In this document: positions 42,731-50,545 of the stretch, one piece after another
Position numbering within the stretch: position 1 is the stretch's first letter
Layout: each line of letters begins with the position of its first letter
Assembly (NCBI GenBank): GCA_938084925.1
Contig: CALKFY010000039.1
Coordinates: forward strand, 29,070 to 93,069
DNA from: an uncultured Pseudomonadales bacterium
GTDB lineage: Bacteria; Pseudomonadota; Gammaproteobacteria; Pseudomonadales; Balneatricaceae
Direction of reading: 5' to 3'
DNA length: 64,000 nucleotides
Program-made: the position numbers and the translations under genes
The notes under the pieces: generated by a model
What the model saw: the letters and a program-made list of their open reading frames with translations, nothing else
Databases searched by the model: none
What the model was told of the DNA's origin: nothing

Positions 42731-43858
42731 ATGACTGCACTACTGCCCAACGTTGATCCAGATGGATTGTTAGAGTACTCCGTTGTTTATACGGATCGTG
42801 CTTTAAATCATATGTCCCAAGCTTTTCAGGCCGACATGCGCTATGTGAACGAAACCTTAAAATCTGTGTATAACGCCGAACAAGTAGCTATTGTTCCTGG
42901 TAGCGGTACTTTTGGTATGGAGGCCGTGGCGCGTCAATTTGCTACGGGCAAGAAAACCATGGTTATCCGTAACGGTTTCTTTAGTTTTCGTTGGACCCAG
43001 ATTCTTGAAATGGGCAATATTGCCGCTAGTTCCACCGTGCTTATGGCACGTCAAGGACAGGAAGGTGACACAGAACCATTCCAGCCAGCACCTATCGCTG
43101 AAGTACTAGACACTATAGCTAATGAAAAGCCAGAAGTGGTGTTTGCGCCACACGTAGAAACGTCTTCTGGCATCATTTTGCCTGATGGCTATATTGAAGC
43201 AATGGCTGAAGCTGTGCATGCCGTAGGTGGTATTCTAGTGTTGGATTGCATTGCTTCTGGTTGCCTATGGGTAAACATGAAAGAGCTGGGTGTAGATGTA
43301 CTTGTTAGTGCTCCACAAAAAGGCTGGAGTGGTTCGCCATTTGGCGCCCTAGTGATGCTAGGCGAACGTGGTGTTGCCATGTTGGAAGCAACCACGAGCA
43401 CTAGTTTTGCTGCGGATTTGAAGAAATGGCGCGACATCATGATGGCCTATGTTAATGGTGGCCACGCTTATCACGCTACTATGCCTACGGACTCCATTGC
43501 GGCTTTCGCTACTGTTATGCGCGAAACCGAAGCTTATGGCTTTGCCAAGGTGAAAGAAGAGCAGCAAGGCCTAGGCGATGCTGTACGCGCAATGTTAGCT
43601 GGTCGCGGCATTAAGAGTGTTGCTGCCAACGGTTTTGGCGCACCAGGTGTGGTAGTAAGTTATACCGCCGATGACGGTGTGCAAAACGGTAGTAAGTTTG
43701 TGGCCGAAGGCATGCAGATTGCTGCTGGTGTACCGCTTGTGTGTGATGAACCTGCGGGCTTTAAGACCTTCCGCCTTGGTTTATTTGGCTTGGACAAGCT
43801 GCACAACATCGAGCGTAGCGTGGCTTCTCTGGAATCCGCCTTGGATAAAGTGCTATAA
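42731..43858 (+). CDS. Class V aminotransferase (alanine/serine-glyoxylate type)
   Basis: PLP enzyme of 375 aa. The early VAIVPGSGTFGMEAVARQF, the aspartate in LVLDCIASGCLWVNMKELGVD, and the PLP-lysine in SAPQKGWSGSPFGAL (Lys about residue 198) match the AGXT/serine-pyruvate aminotransferase branch. Whether it uses alanine, serine, glyoxylate or an aminophosphonate cannot be decided. Adjacent sarcosine oxidase produces glycine, so a link through glyoxylate/serine interconversion is plausible but inferred. It has its own terminator. Confidence 0.82.
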   Translation: MTALLPNVDPDGLLEYSVVYTDRALNHMSQAFQADMRYVNETLKSVYNAEQVAIVPGSGTFGMEAVARQFATGKKTMVIRNGFFSFRWTQILEMGNIAASSTVLMARQGQEGDTEPFQPAPIAEVLDTIANEKPEVVFAPHVETSSGIILPDGYIEAMAEAVHAVGGILVLDCIASGCLWVNMKELGVDVLVSAPQKGWSGSPFGALVMLGERGVAMLEATTSTSFAADLKKWRDIMMAYVNGGHAYHATMPTDSIAAFATVMRETEAYGFAKVKEEQQGLGDAVRAMLAGRGIKSVAANGFGAPGVVVSYTADDGVQNGSKFVAEGMQIAAGVPLVCDEPAGFKTFRLGLFGLDKLHNIERSVASLESALDKVL

Positions 43859-43884
43859 ACTTTAATCCAAAATGGTTACTATCA

Positions 43885-43911
43885 AAACGGCCCTAGTGGC
43901 CGTTTTTTTGT
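43885..43911 (+). terminator. Terminator after the aminotransferase
   Basis: AAACGGCC (43885-43892) pairs with GGCCGTTT (43898-43905) with a CTAGT loop and a T-run. Confidence 0.9.
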
Positions 43912-43951
43912 TTAATTTCCAACCTTCATATCCAGAAAGCAAAAACCAATA

Positions 43952-44662
43952 ATGCCTTCCTATTCATTTCGTTTAGACAAAATTATCAGCCAGCATACGG
44001 GACTCGGTAAACGGGACGTTAAGTTGTTGTTGGCCCGGCAACGGGTATTGGTAGACGATGTTGTTTGTACAACAGCCGACACATTGATTGGACAATTTAC
44101 CCAAGTGCAAATAGATGGCGACATTGTACAATCTAAGCAGCCTGTTTATGTCGTTCTAAATAAGCCAAAAGGCGTGGTGAGTGCAACCACGGACGCTGTC
44201 CATCAAACAGTGTTGCAATTGCTGCCAGAAGAATTTTCAAACCTACATGTAGCCGGCAGGTTGGATCTCAACTCTACTGGCTTGATGCTCCTCACTAACG
44301 ACGGTAGCTGGTCATCGCGCATTACCGGGCCAGATACCAAGTTGGCAAAGCGTTATCGTGTAACTGTGCAAAAGCCATTGGGCGAAGACTATATCCAGGC
44401 CTTCGCTGAGGGCATGTACTTTGCATTTGAAGATATCACCACTGCACCGGCACAATTACAGATTGTTAGTGACTATGTGGCCGATGTGACCCTAACAGAA
44501 GGTCGCTATCATCAAATTAAGCGTATGTTCGGGCGTTTTCGTAATCCCGTAGTTGCTTTGAATCGGTATCAGGTTGGGGGTTTGTGTTTACCTGCTGATC
44601 TAGCGGAGGGGGAGTATTGGCAATTATCTCAGCTTGAGGCGGAAGGCGTGTTTACTAGCTAG
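43952..44662 (+). CDS. RsuA-like pseudouridine synthase
   Basis: Protein of 236 aa: an N-terminal S4 RNA-binding domain (RLDKIISQHTGLGKRDVKLLLARQRVLV) followed by the RsuA/RluB/E/F catalytic domain, with the catalytic aspartate in AGRLDLNSTGLMLLT (about residue 108) and EGRYHQIKRMFG near the end. Size and the S4 domain fit RsuA, which makes pseudouridine 516 in 16S rRNA. RluE-type specificity is not excluded. The stop overlaps that of the convergent flavodoxin gene (CTAG). Confidence 0.85.
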   Translation: MPSYSFRLDKIISQHTGLGKRDVKLLLARQRVLVDDVVCTTADTLIGQFTQVQIDGDIVQSKQPVYVVLNKPKGVVSATTDAVHQTVLQLLPEEFSNLHVAGRLDLNSTGLMLLTNDGSWSSRITGPDTKLAKRYRVTVQKPLGEDYIQAFAEGMYFAFEDITTAPAQLQIVSDYVADVTLTEGRYHQIKRMFGRFRNPVVALNRYQVGGLCLPADLAEGEYWQLSQLEAEGVFTS

Positions 44663-45120
44663 ATAATGCCCATATCCATGCTGGCCATCATCATTTGTCC
44701 TAACTCATAGCATTGTTGGCCAAAGTCATCCCGCCATTGCCCATGGCAAAGCAGCCTTGCCTGTACTGGTTTCCAGTTAAGTCCACCACAAATGGATTCT
44801 ACAGCTCGTGTGGCGCCAGTGCCATCAAGGCCGGCTCGTACCACTAACGCATAGCTAAGGCCTTGTGTAGGCCCTTCTAGGTCATAGAAAGTGCGATCAA
44901 ACAGGTCTTTGGTAGTGCCTGCCATATAACCGAGGTTTTCTGTTGTTAAAAACACCAAAGCATCGGCGTTCAGCAAGTCTTCAGCACCACATTGTGCCGG
45001 TGTCAGCATACGTACTTGACTATTTTCTGTGGCTTCCGCACGCGCGCCAGCTAGCAGTTGAGCCGCCATCACTTGGGTATTAGCAGAAGGTGTGTGGCAT
45101 ATCAGCAGAAGTTGTTTCAT
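44659..45120 (-). CDS. Flavodoxin/NADPH-dependent FMN reductase-like protein
   Basis: Protein of 153 aa with a flavodoxin-like fold. The phosphate-loop segment LLLICHTPSANTQVMAAQL and a second FMN-loop candidate, LTTENLGYMAGTTKDLFDR, are visible. The typical T/S-rich loop is shortened, and cofactor binding is inferred. Such small WrbA/flavodoxin-family proteins have diverse redox partners. It shares four bases of overlapping stop codons with the pseudouridine synthase. Confidence 0.75.
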   Translation of the reverse strand: MKQLLLICHTPSANTQVMAAQLLAGARAEATENSQVRMLTPAQCGAEDLLNADALVFLTTENLGYMAGTTKDLFDRTFYDLEGPTQGLSYALVVRAGLDGTGATRAVESICGGLNWKPVQARLLCHGQWRDDFGQQCYELGQMMMASMDMGII

Positions 45121-45211
45121 GGCTGTAATTTGAACTTACCGTTGCGAGTCATTAAAGCATCATATTAGAATGGTTTTTTTACTTCAATAGGGTTTGCAGG
45201 GTTTAACGCTT

Positions 45212-45517
45212 ATGAAAGATGACAAGGTTATTTGTTACACGCCAACTCCAGGCAAACAACCCACGCACATTGCACGTTGGAAGTACGAGTGTGTGCGCGC
45301 TGCTATTTTGCAAGCTTTGCCAGAGCAGGGTGAAGGGCTGTTGTTTAAGCAATTACCGGCTTTGGTTGCGGGGTTGCTTAGCGCTGAACAAAAACAAAAT
45401 CTTGGTTCGGTAAGCTGGTACACAACAACCGTGAAGCTGCATTTGGAGACTAGGGAAGAAATTGCCCGTGTTGCTGGCGCTTCTCCGCAGAGGTTGTTGA
45501 AGTCATATAGCCTCTGA
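45212..45517 (+). CDS. Conserved hypothetical protein (possibly DUF6958-like)
   Basis: A basic 101-aa protein. KPTHIARWKYECVRAAIL-like and VKLHLETREEI segments give an alpha/beta look similar to small uncharacterised DUF6958-type proteins, though I recall that family only loosely. The start is taken as ATG 45212 (MKDDKVICYTP); the track starts six codons earlier at a TTG. GCAGGG precedes by 11 nt. No function can be given. Repeat copy D begins 16 nt after its stop. Confidence 0.6.
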   Translation: MKDDKVICYTPTPGKQPTHIARWKYECVRAAILQALPEQGEGLLFKQLPALVAGLLSAEQKQNLGSVSWYTTTVKLHLETREEIARVAGASPQRLLKSYSL

Positions 45518-45533
45518 TCATTAGCTGCACTTA

Positions 45534-45729
45534 AGGCCATTGCTTATTTCAGCTTGTCCGATTATGACGCAGCCGAGCATGACTGCTAGAACATGGAAAT
45601 AGCGCGAGGATTGTCTGAGGCCTGTCTTTTGGGCCGAGTTCCGCAGCGCCCATGGGCTAGAAGGCACGCACAGGGTAGCTGGAGAAGCCAGCCAAGGAAC
45701 TAAGGTCAAGCTGAAATAAGCAATGGCCT
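45534..45729 (+). repeat. Dispersed structured repeat, copy D
   Basis: The core of about 150 nt is like copies B and C (ATTATGACGCAGCCGAGCAT, AGCGCGAGGATTGTCTGAGG, GCCGAGTTCCGCAGCGCCCA). The arms are 23 bp and perfect (45534-45556 with 45707-45729; the inner part reads GCTTATTTCAGCTTG), unrelated in sequence to the arms of copies A, B and C. It lies between a plus-strand gene and the convergent etfA. The rest of this 388-bp spacer holds the tandem repeat and the etfA terminator. Confidence 0.8.
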
Positions 45730-45803
45730 GAGTTCGCTACATGGTCCGCTGCCTAGACTGATGGACCTCAAGAGGTTATGAGGTTCGCAGAGACGCCACT
45801 CCA

Positions 45804-45853
45804 TGACATCCATGTCACCGCGGCATACCGTACATCCTGTACATCCTGTACAT
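45804..45853. repeat. TGACAT palindrome and GTACATCCT tandem repeat
   Basis: TGACAT-CC-ATGTCA (45804-45817) is a perfect palindrome. At 45830-45853 the 9-mer GTACATCCT is repeated twice and followed by a third partial copy, GTACAT, abutting the A-tract of the etfA terminator. No function is assigned. Confidence 0.6.
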
Positions 45854-45877
45854 AAAAAAGCCCAGCTTAGCTGGGCT
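45854..45877 (-). terminator. Terminator of etfBA
   Basis: AGCCCAGCT-T-AGCTGGGCT (45859-45877) is a near-perfect palindrome. On the minus strand it is followed by a run of T (AAAAAA on the plus strand). Confidence 0.85.
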
Positions 45878-45905
45878 CTTTGTTAGTAGAGTTAGCAAAA
45901 ACGGC

Positions 45906-46835
45906 TTATAGCTCGTTTTCTAGCTCTGGTACGGCGTCGAACAAGTCAGCAACCAAACCATAGTCAGCAACCTGGAAGATAGGTGCTTCGCTATCTTTGT
46001 TGATAGCCACGATGGTCTTGGAGTCTTTCATGCCTGCCAAGTGCTGGATAGCACCGGAGATACCCACGGCAATGTACAAGTCTGGGGCGATAACCTTACC
46101 AGTTTGGCCAACTTGATAGTCGTTAGGTACAAAGCCTGCGTCAACCGCGGCACGGGATGCACCTACAGCGGCGCCAAGCTTGTCAGCAACGCGTTCCAAC
46201 ATTGGGAAGTTGTCACCACTTTGCATACCACGGCCACCAGAAATAACGATGCTGGCAGAAGTTAGCTCAACACGGTCAGATTCAGAAGCAGCAACACCGA
46301 CAAAGCGAGACTTGCCAGTGTCAGCAGCAGCAGCCACGTCTTCAACAGTAGCGGAGCCACCTTCAGCGCTGGCAGCGTCAAACTTGGTAGTACGTACAGT
46401 GATTAGCTTGATGCTATCGCTAGACTGAACTTTCGCCATGGCGTTGCCAGCGTAAATTGGACGCTCGAAAGTGTCGGCAGAAATTACGGCACTGATTTCA
46501 GAAATCTGGCTGACATCCAAAAGCGCAGCAGCGCGAGGCATAAAGTTCTTACCAAAGGTGGTAGCTGGAGCCAATACGTGGCTGTAGTCAGCGGCGATGC
46601 TGACGATTAGGTCGGCCATGTTCTCAGCCATGTAGCCAGTCAAAGAAGCATCGTCAGCGACGCGTACGCGGCTAACGCCAGCAACGGCGGCGGCAGCTTG
46701 TGCAGCAGCGGCGCAGTCAGAACCAGCAACCAATACGTCTAGGTCACCACCAATTTGTTGTGCAGCAGTGATAGTGTGAAGTGTAGCACCTGCTAGGGCG
46801 CCATTTTCGTGTTCTGCAATTACTAATACAGTCAT
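45906..46835 (-). CDS. etfA: Electron transfer flavoprotein, alpha subunit
   Basis: FAD-binding subunit of ETF, 309 aa. The N-terminal domain [19 protein letters not shown] leads to the C-terminal FAD domain, with [66 protein letters not shown] and a late [23 protein letters not shown] takes electrons from dehydrogenases such as dimethylglycine dehydrogenase and passes them to ETF:quinone oxidoreductase, which is not in the window. It follows etfB by 13 nt. Confidence 0.97.
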   Translation of the reverse strand: MTVLVIAEHENGALAGATLHTITAAQQIGGDLDVLVAGSDCAAAAQAAAAVAGVSRVRVADDASLTGYMAENMADLIVSIAADYSHVLAPATTFGKNFMPRAAALLDVSQISEISAVISADTFERPIYAGNAMAKVQSSDSIKLITVRTTKFDAASAEGGSATVEDVAAAADTGKSRFVGVAASESDRVELTSASIVISGGRGMQSGDNFPMLERVADKLGAAVGASRAAVDAGFVPNDYQVGQTGKVIAPDLYIAVGISGAIQHLAGMKDSKTIVAINKDSEAPIFQVADYGLVADLFDAVPELENEL

Positions 46836-46848
46836 GCTATATGCTCCC

Positions 46849-47598
46849 TTAGATAACCTTGGCTTCGTTTTTCAACTTGTTAACCAACTCAGATACGGTT
46901 TCAACCAATACGCCAGCATCGCGGGCAGGTGGTTCCATCACTTCTAGGGTGGTCATACGGTTGGCTGTGTCTAGACCTAGGTCAGCCAAAGCTTTCTTGT
47001 CTAGAGGCTTACGCTTAGCTTTCATTACGTTTGGTAGAGAGGCATAGCGTGGCTCGTTTAGACGCAGGTCAACGGTCACAACCGCTGGCATGTTGACGTC
47101 AATTGACTCAAGGCCAGCGTCAACTTCACGCGTAACCTTAGCCGTGTCGCCATTGATTTCTAGCTTGGAAGCAAAGGTAGCTTGTGGCCAGTCCAAAAGG
47201 GCAGATAGCATCTGACCAGTTTGGTTGCAGTCATCATCGATAGCTTGCTTACCAACCATTACCAGGTTTGGTTGCTCTTCATCAACGATGGCCTTAAAGA
47301 TCTTGGCGATGGCCAAAGGCTCTAGGGTTTCATCAGTTTGTACCAAGATGGCACGGTCGGCACCTAGGGCCAAGGCGTTGCGTAGAGTCTCTTCGGACTT
47401 AGCAGCGCCAATGGACAAGGCTACAATTTCTTCTACCGTACCGGCTTCCTTAAGACGAATCGCTTCTTCAACAGCGTTTTCATCAAAAGGGTTCATGGTC
47501 ATTTTGGCATTGGTCAGGTCGATACCGGTTTTGTCCGCATTGACACGGGCTTTCACCTGTGGGTCCAGGACGCGTTTGACGCCAACTAGTACTTTCAT
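46849..47598 (-). CDS. etfB: Electron transfer flavoprotein, beta subunit
   Basis: AMP-binding subunit of ETF, 249 aa. [20 protein letters not shown] at the start, [54 protein letters not shown] and [22 protein letters not shown] near the end are family hallmarks. Location between sox genes and the dimethylglycine-dehydrogenase-like gene suggests it is the dedicated acceptor of that enzyme. Two perfect inverted repeats lie in its leader. Confidence 0.97.
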   Translation of the reverse strand: MKVLVGVKRVLDPQVKARVNADKTGIDLTNAKMTMNPFDENAVEEAIRLKEAGTVEEIVALSIGAAKSEETLRNALALGADRAILVQTDETLEPLAIAKIFKAIVDEEQPNLVMVGKQAIDDDCNQTGQMLSALLDWPQATFASKLEINGDTAKVTREVDAGLESIDVNMPAVVTVDLRLNEPRYASLPNVMKAKRKPLDKKALADLGLDTANRMTTLEVMEPPARDAGVLVETVSELVNKLKNEAKVI

Positions 47599-47630
47599 GG
47601 ACGTGATCTCATCTAGATAGTTAGAAAAGC

Positions 47631-47661
47631 GATTAGTTTTTTAATATTTATAAAACTAATC
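47631..47661. promoter_or_regulatory. Inverted repeat in the etfB leader
   Basis: GATTAGTTTT (47631-47640) pairs perfectly with AAAACTAATC (47652-47661), with an 11-nt AT-rich loop, 33 bases upstream of etfB. It could be a leader hairpin or an operator. Confidence 0.5.
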
Positions 47662-47671
47662 CTACATTTTT

Positions 47672-47701
47672 GACCAGCAGAATAAAGTTATTCTGCTGGT
47701 C
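47672..47701. promoter_or_regulatory. Perfect 14-bp palindrome upstream of etfB
   Basis: GACCAGCAGAATAA (47672-47685) and TTATTCTGCTGGTC (47688-47701) are exact inverted repeats around AG. No T-tract follows on either strand, which argues against a simple terminator of the upstream dehydrogenase gene and leaves a regulator-binding site as a good alternative. Confidence 0.55.
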
Positions 47702-47834
47702 ATCTTAAAAACAGCTTAATTGTGCAGTGTTAAAGCGATTCACTCAAACGAATTTTTGTGATCTATAGATGAAAAAAAATAATTCTACACTGCTATAGTC
47801 TCGCTCTTGCGCCGCACAATATACCTATAAATGC

Positions 47835-50360
47835 TTATGCACGCAATTTGATATTTGTAGGGTCGTACGGTGACTCTTCAACCACGGTTGCTTGGTATAG
47901 CTCACCAAGGATCTCGATCTGTAGCTCAGTGCCTACAGCGGCAAGTTCCGGGGTAACCATGCCCAGTGCCAAGGACTTGTTGCAACGCCAACCAAAACCA
48001 CCGGAGGTTGCACGGCCAACGAGTTCGCCGTCCTTGTAGATAGCTTCAGAACCACGAGCGTCAGCGTCAGTGACGCCATGCACTTCCATGGTGACAAAAG
48101 CATTCTTAGGACCACGCTCATTCCAAGCGATCAAGGCTTCTTTACCGATAAAATCTTGTTCTTTATCTAGGCGTACGAAGCGGCCTAGGGCAGACTCTGT
48201 GGCGGAGTATTCAATGGACATTTCACGTGGAATCAAACGGTAAGACTTTTCTAGGCGCATGCTGTCCATAGCACGAATACCAAATGGTTTGATGTTAAAC
48301 TCAGCACCGGCCTTCATGACTTCATCAAAGATGTAGTTTTGCATTTCCATTGGGTGGTGTAATTCCCAACCCAATTCGCCGACGAAGTTAACACGCAAGG
48401 CTTCTGCCGTGGCGTAACCAACGTTGATTTTCTTACCCGTCAACCACTTGAAGCTGTCGTTGGACAGGTCGGTGTCAGTTAGCTTCTGTAGTAGCTCGCG
48501 AGACTTAGGTCCAGCAATAACCAATACACCAGTTTGGGTAGTAACACGCTGTACGTCAACGCTACCGTCGGTGGGCTTAAGCTTGAACAGGTAGTCATGG
48601 TCGTGAGTTTCAAAAGCACCGGCAGAGACTAGGTAGTAGCTTTGTGGGCCGGTCTTGTAAACCGTAAATTCTGCTCGTACGCCGCCGTTTTGGGTCAGCA
48701 TATGTACCAAGGAGATACGACCAATGGTCTTCGGCATCTTGTTAGCAAAGATGGATTCCAGCCAAGCTTCAGCACCTGGGCCTTTCACTACTGCCTTAGC
48801 AAAGGCAGACATGTCTAGGATGCCGACGTTTTCTTCCACGTGCTTACATTCGTTACCCACAAACTCATGGTAGTTGGAGCGACGGAAAGAGTTCTTTTCA
48901 ACGATGCGACCATCTTCTAGTGGCTCAGAGAAGTTCTGGTTCCACAGTACGTCGGCTACATCGTCAGTTTTTAGGTCTTCGGCGGTTAGGGCGTAGTCTG
49001 TGCTGGGCATAAACCAGTTAGGACGTTCCCAGCCGTAAACAGAGCCAAATACCGCACCCAATGCTTTCATACGGTCATAGCAAGGCGTGGTCTTTAGGGG
49101 GCGCGCGGCTTCGCGCTCTTCGTCAGGGTAGTGGGTGGTAAAGACGTTGGCGTAAGCTTCTTCGTTCTTGTCTTTTAGGTAGCCACGGGTAGCGTAAGGG
49201 CCAAAGCGACGTGGGTCAACGCCCATCATGTCTACCGTAGGCTCGCCATCAACTATCCATTCAGCTAACTGCCAGCCAGCACCACCAGCGGCAGTAATGC
49301 CGAAGGAGTGGCCTTCGTTTAACCAAAATCCCTTCAAGCCAGGCGCTGGGCCAACAATGGGATTGCCATCTGGGGTGTAGGCGATAGCGCCGTTATAAAC
49401 TTCTTTCACGCCCACTTCGGCAAAACCAGGTACACGGTTCATGCAGAATTCGATGTGCGGCATCAAACGGTCTAGTTCTTCGTTAAACAGTTCGTATTCA
49501 CAGTCATCCGCCGGGCCGTCAACGTAACATACAGGGGCGCCTTTTTCGTATGGGCCTAGCAGTAAGCCGCCAGCTTCTTCACGTAGGTAGTAGCCACCGT
49601 CAGATTCACGCAATACACCCATTTCTGGTAGGCCTTGCTTCTTGCGTTCTAGGATTTCTGGGTGGGGCTCGGTAACGATGAACTGGTGTTCAACTGGGAT
49701 AACAGGAATATCTAGGCCAACCATTTCGCCGGTCTTACGGGCAAAGGAACCGGTGCAAGATACGACGTGTTCACAGGCAATGTCACCCTTGTCGGTCTTC
49801 ACGATCCAAGTGCCGTCAATTTGTTGTTCGATGGCTTCTACGGTGGTATAGCGGTATATTTCTGCACCCATGTTACGGGCGCCAGCACATAGTGCCTGGG
49901 TCAAATCTGCTGGCTGAATATAACCATCGTCTGGATGCTGGATAGCACCTAGCAAGCCTTCTGTATTACACATTGGCCAAACTTCTTTGATTTCGTCAGG
50001 GGTCAAGAACTTGGCTTCTACACCAACGGTCTTGGCAACGCCAGAGTAGTACTTATACTCGTCCATGCGGTATTCGCAGTTGGCCAAGCGAATGTTGGAG
50101 ACCACAGAGAAACCCACGTTCATACCGGTTTCTTTTTCTAGATCATGGTAGAAGTCTACCGAGTACTGGTGTAGCTTACCTACGGAGTAGCTCATGTTAA
50201 ACAGTGGCAACAAACCAGCAGCATGCCAAGTTGAACCAGACGTAAGTTCCTTACGCTCCACCATTACTACATCACTCCAACCTTTTTTGGCTAGATGATA
50301 CAAAGTACCCGCACCTACGGCGCCACCACCGATAACTACAACTTTTGCAGATGATTTCAT
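47835..50360 (-). CDS. Dimethylglycine dehydrogenase-like FAD/GcvT oxidoreductase
   Basis: Flavoprotein of 841 aa. The N-terminal FAD domain starts KVVVIGGGAVGAGTLYHLAKKG and contains TSGSTWHAAGLLP, whose histidine region matches the covalent-FAD site of mitochondrial DMGDH/SARDH. A DAO-type core (about 1-390) precedes a linker FAO domain and a C-terminal GcvT folate-binding domain (from about 430; GIRAMDSMRLEKSYRLIPREM near 680). Predicted to demethylate dimethylglycine to sarcosine, transferring one carbon to tetrahydrofolate and electrons to ETF. Direct sarcosine dehydrogenase activity is an alternative. GGAG precedes the ATG. Confidence 0.88.
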   Translation of the reverse strand: MKSSAKVVVIGGGAVGAGTLYHLAKKGWSDVVMVERKELTSGSTWHAAGLLPLFNMSYSVGKLHQYSVDFYHDLEKETGMNVGFSVVSNIRLANCEYRMDEYKYYSGVAKTVGVEAKFLTPDEIKEVWPMCNTEGLLGAIQHPDDGYIQPADLTQALCAGARNMGAEIYRYTTVEAIEQQIDGTWIVKTDKGDIACEHVVSCTGSFARKTGEMVGLDIPVIPVEHQFIVTEPHPEILERKKQGLPEMGVLRESDGGYYLREEAGGLLLGPYEKGAPVCYVDGPADDCEYELFNEELDRLMPHIEFCMNRVPGFAEVGVKEVYNGAIAYTPDGNPIVGPAPGLKGFWLNEGHSFGITAAGGAGWQLAEWIVDGEPTVDMMGVDPRRFGPYATRGYLKDKNEEAYANVFTTHYPDEEREAARPLKTTPCYDRMKALGAVFGSVYGWERPNWFMPSTDYALTAEDLKTDDVADVLWNQNFSEPLEDGRIVEKNSFRRSNYHEFVGNECKHVEENVGILDMSAFAKAVVKGPGAEAWLESIFANKMPKTIGRISLVHMLTQNGGVRAEFTVYKTGPQSYYLVSAGAFETHDHDYLFKLKPTDGSVDVQRVTTQTGVLVIAGPKSRELLQKLTDTDLSNDSFKWLTGKKINVGYATAEALRVNFVGELGWELHHPMEMQNYIFDEVMKAGAEFNIKPFGIRAMDSMRLEKSYRLIPREMSIEYSATESALGRFVRLDKEQDFIGKEALIAWNERGPKNAFVTMEVHGVTDADARGSEAIYKDGELVGRATSGGFGWRCNKSLALGMVTPELAAVGTELQIEILGELYQATVVEESPYDPTNIKLRA

Positions 50361-50545
50361 GGATTGCTTTCTCCAGAAGATAGATTATTTACGCTATGGC
50401 AGGCTTGCCAATTAGCATGATATCGAAAGCAGGAATGCTACAGGGCAGGGGGTAGCTAGGCTTATCCGAATACGACGCTCAAACATAGTTGAGGTGACGT
50501 GGCGTGATAAGTCAGTATAGGGCTCTGTTGTCACTGACCTCGTAT

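Noticed and set aside
45521-45709. Minus-strand ORF in repeat copy D
   Set aside because: Same reason as the copy C ORF: it follows the repeat, has no RBS, and differs in frame and length between copies.
47672-47701. 14-bp palindrome as terminator of the dehydrogenase gene
   Set aside because: No T-tract follows on the minus strand, so it is listed as a possible regulatory site instead.
37203-50360. Genomic island integrated at tRNA-Val carrying the methylamine genes
   Set aside because: No integrase, no partial tRNA 3' end repeat downstream and no evident change of base composition were seen.
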